A DNA stretch of 64,000 nucleotides from Myxococcales bacterium (GTDB lineage: Bacteria > Myxococcota_A > Polyangia > Polyangiales > Ga0077539): contig JAEUKI010000091.1 in the NCBI GenBank assembly GCA_016793325.1, positions 62,001 through 126,000 on the forward strand. The letters are read 5' to 3'. Of this stretch, positions 42,256 to 51,413 are shown one piece after another; the first letter of the stretch is position 1; every line of letters starts with the position of its first letter. Position numbers and translations under genes: made by a program. The notes below the pieces were generated by a model. That model did not search any database. It was given only the letters and a program-made list of their open reading frames with translations, and was not told the origin of the DNA.

Positions 42256-44091
42256 ATGAATTTGCGCACCTGTTTTCTTCTGAGCACGGTCATCGCCGCG
42301 AGCGTCGCGTGTACGCCCGCGCCGACTTCTCCGACCGACGCGGGCGTCGCAGACGGCAACGACGGCGCGGTGGTCGACGATGTCCCGCCGGTGGACGTGC
42401 AGGTTCCGCCGCCGGGGCCGTTTCAGCCGACCGATCCGCGGCTGCGAAGGCTGACGCGCGCGCAGTACACCAACGCGATCCGCGACGTGTTCGACGAGAC
42501 GCTGATCGTCCCTAGGTCGCTCGAGCCGGACAAGCGGCCCGAGGGATCGTCGAGCATCGGCGGCACCGAGACGACGATTTCGCAGCGCGGGACCGAGCAG
42601 TACCAAGACGCCGCGTACGACCTCGCCGAGCAGATCCTGCGCAATCCGACGCGACGCGCGCGGTACGTCACCTGTACGGCGGCGGGCGTTCGCGATGACG
42701 CGTGCGCGGGGACGTTCTTGCGCACGATCGGGCGAAAGCTCTGGCGAAGGCCCGTCACCGACGCGGAGCTCGCGACGCTCGTCGCGATCTCGGGCCGCGC
42801 GGCCGAGGCGTTGATGGACTTTCACCGAGGGCTCGAGTTCGGGCTCTCGGCGCTGCTGCAGTCGCCGAACTTCTTGTTCCGCGAGGAGATGGGCACCGTC
42901 CGCGGGGTCGAGCGTCGCTACGAGCGCTACGAGCTCGCCTCGCGCCTCTCGTTCTTCTTGTGGAACGGTCCTCCCGACGACGCGCTCCTCGACGCCGCGG
43001 AGATGGATCAACTGCAGGGCGACTCGCTCGCGACGCAAGTCGATCGGATGCTCCAATCGCCGAAGCTCCGCCGCGGGCTCGAGGCGTTCGTCACCGATTG
43101 GCTGCGGCTCGACGAGCTCGACTTCATCGCGCGCGACGCGACGCTCTTCCCGTCGTTTGGCGCGGATTTCGGGCCGTCTGCGCGCGAAGAGGTCCTTCGC
43201 ACGATCAGCTGGATCGTGCTCGAGCAAAACGCGGACTTCCGCGACGTGCTCACGACGCGAGAGAGCTTCGTCAACCGACGGCTCGCGTCGATCTACGGCG
43301 TGACGTTTCCGTCGCGCGGCGCGGGGCCCAACCAGTTCGAGAGGATCACGTACTCGCCCACGCAGCCGAGGCAGGGCATCCTCGGGATGGCCGCGTTTTT
43401 GGCGCTCGAGGCGCACCCCACGTCGACGTCACCCACGCTGCGCGGCAAATACGTGCGCGAGTTGATTTTGTGTGAGGCTGTCCCGCCGCCGCCGGTGGGC
43501 GTCAACACGGCGATCCCCGAGCCCAACCCCAACGCGCGAACGCTGCGCGAGCGGCTGCAAGTGCACCAAGAGGTGACGACCTGCCGCGGCTGCCATCGCT
43601 TCCTCGACAACATCGGCCTCGGCTTCGAGAACTTCGACGCCCTCGGCCGCTTCCGTCGCGAGGACAACGGCGCGGTCATCGACCCGAGCGGCTTCATCGA
43701 CACGACGCCCTTCGCGGACCCGTCGTCGATGGCGCAAGCGCTGAGAAATCACCCGGGATTTCCGCGGTGCGTGGTCAATCGGCTGTATCGCCACGCGTGG
43801 GGCTTCAAAGAAGAAGAGGCCCAGCGCGAAGAGATCGAGCGGCTCTCGCGGTCGTTCGCGCAAGACGGGTTTCACCTCCGCGGTCTGCTGCGGACGATCG
43901 CGCTCGGCGAGGCGTTTCGGCGGGCGCGGGCGATCGAGATCCCGCCGTTGCCTCCGCTGCCGATACCCGATGGAGGAGCGCCCGACGCGCAGAGCGACGC
44001 AGGGCGCGACGCGAGCGCGACCGATGCGGGCGCGACCGACGCGAACAACACTGACTCGAGCGCCGACGCGGGCACGGAGGCCGACCGATGA
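42256..44091 (+). CDS. DUF1592/DUF1588/DUF1585-containing lipoprotein
   Basis: This protein of about 611 residues has a lipoprotein signal (MNLRTCFLLSTVIAASVAC). Its mature part follows the order of the planctomycete/myxobacterial family: DUF1587-like N-terminus (RRLTRAQYTNAIRDVF), DUF1595/1592 (LWRRPVTDAELATL, GLSALLQSPNFLFREE, YELASRLSFFLWNG), DUF1588 (FVNRRLASIYGV, GILGMAAFLALEAHPTSTSP) and DUF1585 (CRGCHRFLDNIGLGFENFDA). The CRGCH is a CxxCH heme-binding motif. A Pro/Asp-rich tail follows. The biochemical role is unknown. The stop overlaps the DUF1552 gene (ATGA), the usual partner. Confidence 0.92.
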   Translation: MNLRTCFLLSTVIAASVACTPAPTSPTDAGVADGNDGAVVDDVPPVDVQVPPPGPFQPTDPRLRRLTRAQYTNAIRDVFDETLIVPRSLEPDKRPEGSSSIGGTETTISQRGTEQYQDAAYDLAEQILRNPTRRARYVTCTAAGVRDDACAGTFLRTIGRKLWRRPVTDAELATLVAISGRAAEALMDFHRGLEFGLSALLQSPNFLFREEMGTVRGVERRYERYELASRLSFFLWNGPPDDALLDAAEMDQLQGDSLATQVDRMLQSPKLRRGLEAFVTDWLRLDELDFIARDATLFPSFGADFGPSAREEVLRTISWIVLEQNADFRDVLTTRESFVNRRLASIYGVTFPSRGAGPNQFERITYSPTQPRQGILGMAAFLALEAHPTSTSPTLRGKYVRELILCEAVPPPPVGVNTAIPEPNPNARTLRERLQVHQEVTTCRGCHRFLDNIGLGFENFDALGRFRREDNGAVIDPSGFIDTTPFADPSSMAQALRNHPGFPRCVVNRLYRHAWGFKEEEAQREEIERLSRSFAQDGFHLRGLLRTIALGEAFRRARAIEIPPLPPLPIPDGGAPDAQSDAGRDASATDAGATDANNTDSSADAGTEADR

Positions 44092-45410
44092 AACCCCTCT
44101 CTCGACGCACCATTCTTCGCGGAACTGTCGGCGGACTCGCGGTCGCGATCGGCCTTCCGTGGCTCGAGGCGATGACAGGGAGCACGCGCAGGGCGCGCGC
44201 TGACGGGTCGTTTCCCAAGCGATTCGGCGTGTGGTTCTTCGGCAACGGCGTGATCCCCGAGCAGTGGACGCCCGCGGCCGAAGGCTCTGCGTGGCAGCCC
44301 TCGTCGCTCATGATGCCGCTCTCGGCCATCAAAGAGCACCTCTGCGTCGTCACCGGAACGCGCGTGAACACGCTCAACACGACCCCGCACGGCTCGGGCC
44401 CCGCGGGGCTCTTCTCGGGCGACTCGCTGAGCGGCAGCGAATTTACGCAGGGATCGTCGTTTCGCGCGGCGACGTTCGACCAGCGCATCGCCGAGGCCGT
44501 CGGAGGCGACACGCGCTTTCGCTCGCTCGAGACCGCGGTCCAGCCCGCGCAGTACGGCATCGCGCACGCGGGCCCCAACATGCGGCTGCCCATCGAGCCC
44601 GACCCGCGACGGCTCTTCAACCGCATCTTCGGCGAGGGATTTCGCGCTCCAGGCGAGATGACCATGCCCGACCCGAGGCTCAGCTTGCGCCGCAGCGTGC
44701 TCGACGCGGTGGCCGGTCAGAGCCGCACGCTCGCGGCGCGCGTGGGCGTCGAGGACCGACGGAGGCTCGACGCCCACTTCACGGCCGTGCGCGCGATCGA
44801 GCAGCAAATCGCCAGGCTCGAGAGCAACCCGCCGAACCTCGCCTCGTGCCGTCGCCCCGACATGCCGCCCGAGTCCATCCCCGACGTGATGGGCCGGCCC
44901 GACATGCGAACCAAGTCGCGCATCATGAGCGAGCTGCTCGCGATGGCGATGGCGTGCGACGCCTCGCGCGTGTTCTTTCACATGTACAGCCAGCCGGTGA
45001 ACAACACGCTGTTTCCGTCGGCGACCTCGGGGCACCACCAGCTCACGCACGACGAGGGCGGAGCGCAGCCGCAAGTGGCCATGATCCTGCGGTACATCAT
45101 GGAGGACTTCGCGACGTTCATCACCACGCTCTCGCGCGTGCAAGAGGGCGACGAGACGCTGCTCGATCACACGCTCGTGATGCTCACGACGGACTGCTCG
45201 TTCGGTCGAACGCACTCGGTCGACGAGTACCCGATGATCTTCGCCGGCGGCCGCTCGCACGGGCTTCGCCGCAACACGCACCTCCGCGCGCGCGGCGAAA
45301 ACGCCTCCAAAGTCTCGCTCACGCTCATGCAGATGATGGGGCTCCGCGTCGCGGAGTTCGGCATCGGCGCCGGTCGCGTGACCGAGCCTCTCGCGGGGAT
45401 GACCACATGA
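44088..45410 (+). CDS. DUF1552 protein with twin-arginine signal
   Basis: This 440-residue protein starts with a Tat-type signal (SRRTILRGTVGG), so it is probably exported folded, and is the constant partner of the DUF1592 protein. Conserved features include FPKRFGVWFFGNGVIPEQW, TGLSGDSL-type region GSGPAGLFSGDSL, and FGRTHSVDEYPMIFAGG near the end. The function is unknown; the family is often described as sulfatase/phosphatase-like but the role is not established. The ATG overlaps the preceding stop and its TGA overlaps the ATG of the next gene, so the three are translationally coupled. Confidence 0.92.
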   Translation: MKPLSRRTILRGTVGGLAVAIGLPWLEAMTGSTRRARADGSFPKRFGVWFFGNGVIPEQWTPAAEGSAWQPSSLMMPLSAIKEHLCVVTGTRVNTLNTTPHGSGPAGLFSGDSLSGSEFTQGSSFRAATFDQRIAEAVGGDTRFRSLETAVQPAQYGIAHAGPNMRLPIEPDPRRLFNRIFGEGFRAPGEMTMPDPRLSLRRSVLDAVAGQSRTLAARVGVEDRRRLDAHFTAVRAIEQQIARLESNPPNLASCRRPDMPPESIPDVMGRPDMRTKSRIMSELLAMAMACDASRVFFHMYSQPVNNTLFPSATSGHHQLTHDEGGAQPQVAMILRYIMEDFATFITTLSRVQEGDETLLDHTLVMLTTDCSFGRTHSVDEYPMIFAGGRSHGLRRNTHLRARGENASKVSLTLMQMMGLRVAEFGIGAGRVTEPLAGMTT

Positions 45411-46330
45411 AGCGCCGCGCTCTCTTCAGCGCGATCGCGCTCGCCGTGGGGATCACCGCGGGGTGCGCCCCTGCGCCGACGCCCGTGTCCGACGTCGACG
45501 GCGGCGACGCCTCGGTGACCGAGGGCGGCGCGGACGCGCGTTTGGTGTGTCCTCCGCCGTCGCAGCGCGTGAGCTACGTGTTCGCGCGGCTCGCGTTCGT
45601 GCGCGAGACCATGATGGGCTCGGAGATCGCGGACGGGTTCAACCTCGACAATCGCGTGAGCCAGCTCGGCGACACGCGCACGTGCCGCGCAGGAGACCTC
45701 ACGTCTCCGACGGGCGAACCCGGGATCGACAACCAGCTCGCGCGCTTGATGCCGACGGTCGACATGATGACCGGCGGCGCGGTCGACGGCGCGATTCAGG
45801 GCGCGATCAACAACGGTCAATTGCTGGTCGTCATCACGATCAGCGACATCGACGACATGTGCAACGACGACAGCGTGACGATCAAGGTCCAGCGCGTCGA
45901 CGGGATGCCCACGGTCGGGAGCGACATGGCCGTCGATCCGGGGCAGACGTTCGACCTTCAGCGCATGACGCCCATCACCGAGCTGCGCGGGAGCATCACG
46001 AACCGAACGCTGCTCACCGAGCCCGCGACGCTCCCGTTGCCCGTCGCGATCCTCGACGAGCAGTTTACGGTGAAATTCTACGATTCGCGCATGCGCATTC
46101 GGCTCGAGCAAGACGGCGCCGACGGCTTGGGCATCATCGGTGGAGCGATTTCTCTCAGCGAATTCGCCGAGATTCTTCGCAACATCGAGAACATCCCCGA
46201 GTCGCTCAAGATGCAGGTCAACAGCGGCCTGACCATCTTCGCGGACCTCGACCGCGACGCGATGGGTCGATGCCAGAAGATCTCGGGCGCGCTGCGGATG
46301 ATGGTGCGCCCCGCGTTCGTGCTCGAGTGA
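45407..46330 (+). CDS. Hypothetical lipoprotein, last gene of the DUF1592/DUF1552 operon
   Basis: This 307-residue protein has a lipoprotein signal (lipobox TAGC at Cys20) and an Asp/Gly-rich linker. The mature domain is beta-rich with conserved stretches (GQLLVVITISDIDDMCNDDSVTIKVQRVDG, GQTFDLQRMTP, VKFYDSRMRIRLEQDGADGLG) and no known family. It overlaps the DUF1552 gene (ATGA). By context it may be the substrate-binding or structural partner of the DUF1592/DUF1552 pair. Confidence 0.8.
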   Translation: MKRRALFSAIALAVGITAGCAPAPTPVSDVDGGDASVTEGGADARLVCPPPSQRVSYVFARLAFVRETMMGSEIADGFNLDNRVSQLGDTRTCRAGDLTSPTGEPGIDNQLARLMPTVDMMTGGAVDGAIQGAINNGQLLVVITISDIDDMCNDDSVTIKVQRVDGMPTVGSDMAVDPGQTFDLQRMTPITELRGSITNRTLLTEPATLPLPVAILDEQFTVKFYDSRMRIRLEQDGADGLGIIGGAISLSEFAEILRNIENIPESLKMQVNSGLTIFADLDRDAMGRCQKISGALRMMVRPAFVLE

Positions 46331-46468
46331 CGGGCGAAGGGTTTAAGCGGCTTTAAGCGCGCTGGGGGGCCGAGCGGCGCTATCGCTCGATCGTGCAGCG
46401 CCCGCGTGAACATCAGTCGATTGCCCGAGAGTGCGGTATCTTGGCAGGCGAATCTCGCACTCGCCACG

Positions 46469-47854
46469 ATGAGCACGACCGTACGCGAAGAGGGAGCGAT
46501 CGAGTTCGACGCGAGCACGCTCGCCGAACAGTGGTCGCTCGTCGTCGCCCACCATCGATCCCCGACGGTCCTCGGGCTGCGTCGCGTCGTGACCGCGACG
46601 ACGGCGATCGATCTCGGTCGGACGTGCGGCGCGTTCGGCGAGGGAGCGCTCGATGATCCGCAGCTCTCGCGCGCGCACGCGCGGGTCGAGCTCGGCCCGC
46701 GAGGAGCCCTCGTCGTGAGCGACCTCGGGAGCGCCAACGGAACCTGGGTCGACGGCGCGCGCGTGGGCTCGGCCACGCTGCGCGAAGGCTCCATCGTGCG
46801 AACGGGGCCCGTGCTCTTCGTCGTTCAACGCGCGCCAGAGACGTACCCGATGCGTCGGTCCGAGAAGGCCCCGGCCGTCTCGTGGAAGACCGTGGCCTTC
46901 GTCGAGCGCGTTCGTTCGCTCCTCGCGGCGAGCCCTGCGAACCGTCCCTTCGCGATCGACGGAGCGCCGCGCGCCGCGTGGTGGCCGCTGTTGCAGGGGC
47001 TCGCGGCCGAGCGCGAGCTCGAGCTCGTCGGGGCGTACGACGCGCGCGCCGCGAAGGGCGCGGAGGGTGTGTGCGTCGTTCCTTCGGGGGCGATCGCGGA
47101 GTGGGGGCTCGACGCGAGGGCGATCTATGTCGAAGACCGCGCGTCGCGAGATGCAGGAGATTCCGCGCTCGTTTGCGCCACGATGCCGCGCGTGAGCGAG
47201 CGCCTCGAGGACATTCCGTGGCTCGTGCGAGGGGCCCTCGGGCGCGCGCTCGCGAAGCTCCCTGCGATGGACGCGAGCTTCGCGGCGCGACTGCTCGCGG
47301 CCGAGTGGCCCGAGGACGTCGAGGGCATCGAGCGTTGGGCCGAGGCGATCGCGCGCAGACCCGAGCGACACGAGAAGCTCGAGTGGGTCGGCGAGGACCT
47401 CTCGTACACGGGCGGGCCGCGCGCGACCGACGAGCGATCGTCCGTCGCCCAGCCAGCGGCGCAAATCGCCGCGCAAATCGCTGGGCAAACCGCGCCCGTG
47501 GGCGAAGCGTCGCTCGTGCTCGCGCGGGACGGCGGGTGGTTTCGCGCGGGGCAAGAGCCCGCGGTGGACCTCCGGACGCGCTTCGCGCTCGCGCGAATCC
47601 TGCGGGCCCTCGTGCGCTCGCGCGAGCAGTCGCCGGACGAGACGCTCTCGCTCGAAGCGCTGATCGACGCAGGGTGGCCGGGCGAGAAGCTCATCTCGGA
47701 CTCGGGCTCGAACCGCGTGTACGTCGCGATCGCGACGCTGCGAAAGCTCGGGCTGCGAGAGCGCATCGAGCGCCGCGAAGGCGGCTATCGACTCGCGCCG
47801 AGGGCGAACATCGCGATCGTCGACGACGAGTTCGAGCACGCAGAGGAGCGCTGA
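46469..47854 (+). CDS. FHA-domain transcriptional regulator with C-terminal winged-helix
   Basis: This 461-residue protein starts with an FHA phosphothreonine-binding domain (about 45-125): Gly-Arg in IDLGRTCG, LSRAHARV (67-74) and DLGSANGTWVDG. The middle (about 150-310) resembles a degenerate sigma-54-activator-like region but lacks Walker motifs. The C-terminus (about 385-455) is winged-helix-like (NRVYVAIATLRKLGL ... EGGYRLA), as in OmpR-type DNA-binding domains. The ATG at 46469 is chosen because upstream sequence is not FHA-like. The next gene is a Ser/Thr kinase starting 4 bp after its stop, so the kinase may phosphorylate the ligand read by this FHA domain. Confidence 0.82.
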   Translation: MSTTVREEGAIEFDASTLAEQWSLVVAHHRSPTVLGLRRVVTATTAIDLGRTCGAFGEGALDDPQLSRAHARVELGPRGALVVSDLGSANGTWVDGARVGSATLREGSIVRTGPVLFVVQRAPETYPMRRSEKAPAVSWKTVAFVERVRSLLAASPANRPFAIDGAPRAAWWPLLQGLAAERELELVGAYDARAAKGAEGVCVVPSGAIAEWGLDARAIYVEDRASRDAGDSALVCATMPRVSERLEDIPWLVRGALGRALAKLPAMDASFAARLLAAEWPEDVEGIERWAEAIARRPERHEKLEWVGEDLSYTGGPRATDERSSVAQPAAQIAAQIAGQTAPVGEASLVLARDGGWFRAGQEPAVDLRTRFALARILRALVRSREQSPDETLSLEALIDAGWPGEKLISDSGSNRVYVAIATLRKLGLRERIERREGGYRLAPRANIAIVDDEFEHAEER

Positions 47855-47858
47855 CGTC

Positions 47859-49262
47859 GTGCGCAACGAGCACGAAGACGCGCGCGTCGGCTCGGTGATC
47901 GCCGGCAAATACGAGCTCATTTCACTGCTCGGCCGCGGCGGATCGAGCGCCGTGTACGAGGCGCGCCACCAGAAGACCGACGGGCGCTACGCGCTCAAGC
48001 TGCTCGAAGCGCCGGAGGGGAGCGAAGAGGCCAAGCGCATGCTCCGCGAGGCCCGCGCGCTCGCGAAGCTCGCGCACCCGAACATCGTGCGATTGATCGA
48101 CTTCGATGTGTTCCAAGGGGACGTGTTCATCGTCGAGGAGCTCTTGCGCGGTCGAACGCTGCGCGCGGCGCTCGACGAGGCGCTGGTGCTCTCGGCGCGC
48201 GAGGCGCTCGAGTGGCTCGTCCCCGTGCTGCGCGCGCTCGCGTACGCGCACGGACAAGGCGTGATTCACCGGGACATCAAGCCCGAGAACATCGTGCTCT
48301 GCGACGAGGGCGGCGCGGTCGTCCCGCGCGTCGTCGACTTCGGGCTCGTGCGCGAGCTCTCGTCGGACACAGCCCTCACGCGCCACAACACCCTCCTCGG
48401 AACCCCCCGCTACATGTCCCCCGAGCAAGCCTGGGGACGCCTGGACGTCGACGCGCGCAGCGACCTCTGGTCCTTCGGCGCGGTCCTCTACGAGTGCCTC
48501 GCGGGCGTGGCTCCGTACGAGGGCGACAACGAGCGCGAGGTGCTCGCGGCGATCGTCTCGAAGGACCCGGTGCACCTTCGGTCTGCCGCGGTGGCCGTCG
48601 ACGAAGCGCTCGCGGACGCGGTGATGTACGCGCTCGAACGCGCCCCCGAAGCGCGCTGTCCCTCGGCCGCCGCGCTCGAACAACGCTTGTCCGCGATCGC
48701 GTCGTTCGCGGGCGAGCCTTGGTTCGAAGCGCTCTTCGCCGCGACGCGCGCGAAGGGGGGCGACGTCGCGGGCTCGAGCGCGAGCTACGTCAGCGACCCG
48801 ATCGCCGAGACCGAGACCGACCCGGGCATCGAAGAGCCCCGCGCGCAGCGAACGTCCCGCGCGTCTGTCAAACAGTGGCTCGTCGCTGCGGTGGCGCTCC
48901 TCTCGGTGGGCGTCGCGCTCGCGGCCTCGCTTCGCGATCGGCCGACGCCCTCGACCGCGCGGGATTTGCCCGTCGCCGCGCGCGCGCGTGACGCGGGCGG
49001 CGCGCGCGATGATGTGCGCTTTGTCGCCGCGAGCGAGGCGCGCTCGGACGCCGCGGACAATGACGCACACGATTTCAACGTGGCGGACGTGACCGCGCCG
49101 TCGCTCGCGCGCGCGCCTCGGGACAGCGGCGAATCGACGGAGGATCGCGCCGCGCGGGCTCGCGTGCGGGACGCTGCTGCGCGCGCTCCGGTGTATCCTG
49201 TACGCGCGCCGGACGTGATCAGCCACGGCGCCAACTCGGCTCCCATCGTCAACGAACTATGA
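47859..49262 (+). CDS. Membrane-anchored serine/threonine protein kinase
   Basis: The kinase domain (about residues 18-285) has the glycine loop GRGGSSAV (25-32), ALK with Lys47, HRDIKPEN (137-144), DFG (160-162) and SPE in place of APE (187-189). A TM helix follows at about 340-357, then a roughly 110-residue Asp/Ala/Arg-rich extracytoplasmic tail. It is the only kinase in the window with the classical Lys after HRDx and an intact DFG. The GTG at 47859 follows the FHA gene by 4 bp and its stop overlaps the PEGA gene (ATGA). Confidence 0.93.
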   Translation: MRNEHEDARVGSVIAGKYELISLLGRGGSSAVYEARHQKTDGRYALKLLEAPEGSEEAKRMLREARALAKLAHPNIVRLIDFDVFQGDVFIVEELLRGRTLRAALDEALVLSAREALEWLVPVLRALAYAHGQGVIHRDIKPENIVLCDEGGAVVPRVVDFGLVRELSSDTALTRHNTLLGTPRYMSPEQAWGRLDVDARSDLWSFGAVLYECLAGVAPYEGDNEREVLAAIVSKDPVHLRSAAVAVDEALADAVMYALERAPEARCPSAAALEQRLSAIASFAGEPWFEALFAATRAKGGDVAGSSASYVSDPIAETETDPGIEEPRAQRTSRASVKQWLVAAVALLSVGVALAASLRDRPTPSTARDLPVAARARDAGGARDDVRFVAASEARSDAADNDAHDFNVADVTAPSLARAPRDSGESTEDRAARARVRDAAARAPVYPVRAPDVISHGANSAPIVNEL

Positions 49263-50278
49263 GCCTCCCTCGCGCCGCACGCCCAAGCGTCTTCGTCGCC
49301 CTCGGGGTCGCGTTGTGCGCGGGCCTCGCGAACGCGCAGAGCGCGCCCGCAGAGGGCTCTCTGTCGCAGCGGGCGCGAGCGCTCGCCGAAGCGGGTCTTC
49401 GCGCGAGGCAAGCGCAAGACGACGCGACGGCCTTGGGTCTCTTCGAGCAGGCGTACGCGCTCGACCCGCTCGTGTCGTTTCGCGCGCAAATCGGCTTCGC
49501 GCAGCAGGCGCTCGGCCGTTGGGTGGACGCCGAGCGAACGCTGACCGAGGTGGCCTCGAGCGACGATCGCTTCGTCCAGCGTCACCGAGCGACCATCGAC
49601 GAAGCGCTCGCCACGGTCCGCGCGCACCTCGGGTGGCTCAGCGTGACGGTGACCCCCGCGGACGCGACGCTGAGCGCCGACGGACGGGGTTTGAATTCTG
49701 GTGCCTCGGTTCGGATCGCCGTCGGCTCGGTGGTGGTTCGCGCGGCGCGCGCCGGATATTTTCCCGTCGAACGCGCGGTGACGATCACCGCAGGGCAGAC
49801 TGCGCGCGAGTCGATCGAGCTCCGCGAGCGCCCGCCGGTCTCGAGCGTGATGACAGTGCAGCGGGGGACGACGCCCGTGGTGGCGCCGGTTCGGCGAAGC
49901 GTCGTCGTCGGGCCGACGGATCGCGAGGGCGTGCGATGGGGCGGGCCCGTTGCGGTCGCAGCGAGCGGCGCAGTCGTGGTGGGCGTCGGTGTCGGGCTGT
50001 GGTTCGTGCGCGAGGGATCGCTGCGGGCGCTCTCGTCGCGTGGGTGCCTCGAGACTGCGTCCGAGTGGCTGTGCGATCCGAGTGCGATCGACCCTGCGGA
50101 GGCGCGCGCCGAGCACCAGCGCGCGACGACGAGCAGCGCGTGGTCCGTCGCCGCGATGGCCGTGGGCGGCGCGGCGATCGCTGGAGGCGCGCTGTGGTTT
50201 GCGCTCGAAGCGACGCGTCCGAGGCGCGCGCGAACGGCGTTTTGGGTGGGGCCCGGCGTTGTGCGATGGTCGTTTTGA
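49259..50278 (+). CDS. Secreted/membrane TPR- and PEGA-like protein
   Basis: This 339-residue protein has the same architecture as the gene at 6002: signal peptide (ending near ANAQS), TPR-like helices (GLRARQAQDDATALGLFEQAYALDP), a PEGA-like beta domain (WLSVTVTPADATLSADGRG ... VRIAVGSVVVRAARAGYFPV), a proline/arginine linker and two membrane helices (about 240-260, 290-315). The ATG at 49259 overlaps the kinase stop, so it is coupled to the kinase as its possible extracytoplasmic partner. Confidence 0.82.
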   Translation: MSLPRAARPSVFVALGVALCAGLANAQSAPAEGSLSQRARALAEAGLRARQAQDDATALGLFEQAYALDPLVSFRAQIGFAQQALGRWVDAERTLTEVASSDDRFVQRHRATIDEALATVRAHLGWLSVTVTPADATLSADGRGLNSGASVRIAVGSVVVRAARAGYFPVERAVTITAGQTARESIELRERPPVSSVMTVQRGTTPVVAPVRRSVVVGPTDREGVRWGGPVAVAASGAVVVGVGVGLWFVREGSLRALSSRGCLETASEWLCDPSAIDPAEARAEHQRATTSSAWSVAAMAVGGAAIAGGALWFALEATRPRRARTAFWVGPGVVRWSF

Positions 50279-51396
50279 GAGGCTATTCGCTCGCGTTTTG
50301 CGTGGCGCTCGCGGCGTGCGCGCCGAAGCCCTTGCGCTTCACGGACGCCGCAACCGAGCGCGCGGCGGACGTCGTGTCGGAGAGCTCTGCGGATGTCGTC
50401 GACGACGGACCGCGCGACGCCGCGATCGACGCGATCGACGCGACGCTCGACGCGATCGATGGCGCGGTGGACGGGGCGAGCGACGCGCGAGACGAGCGCG
50501 AGGCGAGCGCTCCGGACGCGGGGCCGATCGGCAATCGCAGCTGCGCGATGGATCCCACGCGCGAAGACTGTCGCATCGTGGCGGTGAACCCGACGGGGAC
50601 CTTCTGCGTCGGCGTCGACGAGACCGCATCGAACCCCATGTGGAACGCGAGCCCTCCCCTCTGCGGCTTGTCCCTCTCGCCCTTCTACGTAGACGCGTAC
50701 GAGGTCTCGGTCGCTCGATTTCGTGTGTTCGACGCGCTGTGGGTCGCCCGCGCGCTCCCTGCGGCGATCGACGCGCGCTTCGCGAACGGAACGACCCTGC
50801 GCGTCCCGCTTCCGCCGCGCACGTACCTGCCCGAGTGGAACCCGACGCAGACCGCGTGCACGTACAGCGATACGCCCTCGCTCGACCGCGACCGGCACCC
50901 GATCAACTGCGTCGGCTGGGTGCTCGCGATGTACTTCTGCGCGTGGGAGGGCGGGCACCTCGTCACGAGCACGCAGTACGAGTACCTCGCGCGGCACAAC
51001 GGCGCGACCACGACCGAGGGCCGCGCGTATCCGTGGGGCGAAACAGGGCCCGATTGCGCGCTCGTGCACTACGGGCCGTGCGCTGGCGACGATGGGCTTC
51101 GCACGCGGCGCGTCGGGTCCCTCGGCGCGACGGGGTCGGTCTTCGACCTCGCGGGCAACGTCGCGGACTTCGTGGCCGACGATTTCGCTTCGTACCCGAC
51201 GCTCGCGGCCAGCGCGTGCTGGACGCGCTCGACGCGAGATCCCTTGTGTCAGCCGACGCTCGCGGGCTCGCACTACGCGCGCGGGAGCTCGCACGCGAAC
51301 AGCACCGAGCTCATCTTGCGAACGGTCTTTCGGCCGTCCAGCGCGAGCGGCGACGCGTCGGCGATCCGCGGTTTTCGCTGCGCATATCTGCGCTGA
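50266..51396 (+). CDS. Formylglycine-generating enzyme (FGE/SUMF1)-like lipoprotein
   Basis: This protein of about 376 residues has a lipoprotein-type signal (FCVALAAC) and a low-complexity Asp/Ala linker (about 30-85). The C-terminal domain is the FGE-sulfatase fold: PFYVDAYEVSVARFRVF, HPINCVGWVLAMYFCAWEGGHLVTSTQYEYLAR, YPWGETGPDCALVHYGPC, GSVFDLAGNVADFVAD and the terminal RGFRCAYLR. The copper-site Cys pair of true FGE is not obvious. Most bacterial relatives of this type are effector or signalling domains of kinases, which fits its place in the FHA-kinase operon; it overlaps the preceding gene by 13 bp. Confidence 0.86.
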   Translation: MVVLRGYSLAFCVALAACAPKPLRFTDAATERAADVVSESSADVVDDGPRDAAIDAIDATLDAIDGAVDGASDARDEREASAPDAGPIGNRSCAMDPTREDCRIVAVNPTGTFCVGVDETASNPMWNASPPLCGLSLSPFYVDAYEVSVARFRVFDALWVARALPAAIDARFANGTTLRVPLPPRTYLPEWNPTQTACTYSDTPSLDRDRHPINCVGWVLAMYFCAWEGGHLVTSTQYEYLARHNGATTTEGRAYPWGETGPDCALVHYGPCAGDDGLRTRRVGSLGATGSVFDLAGNVADFVADDFASYPTLAASACWTRSTRDPLCQPTLAGSHYARGSSHANSTELILRTVFRPSSASGDASAIRGFRCAYLR

Positions 51397-51413
51397 GTCA
51401 GCACGTCACTGCG

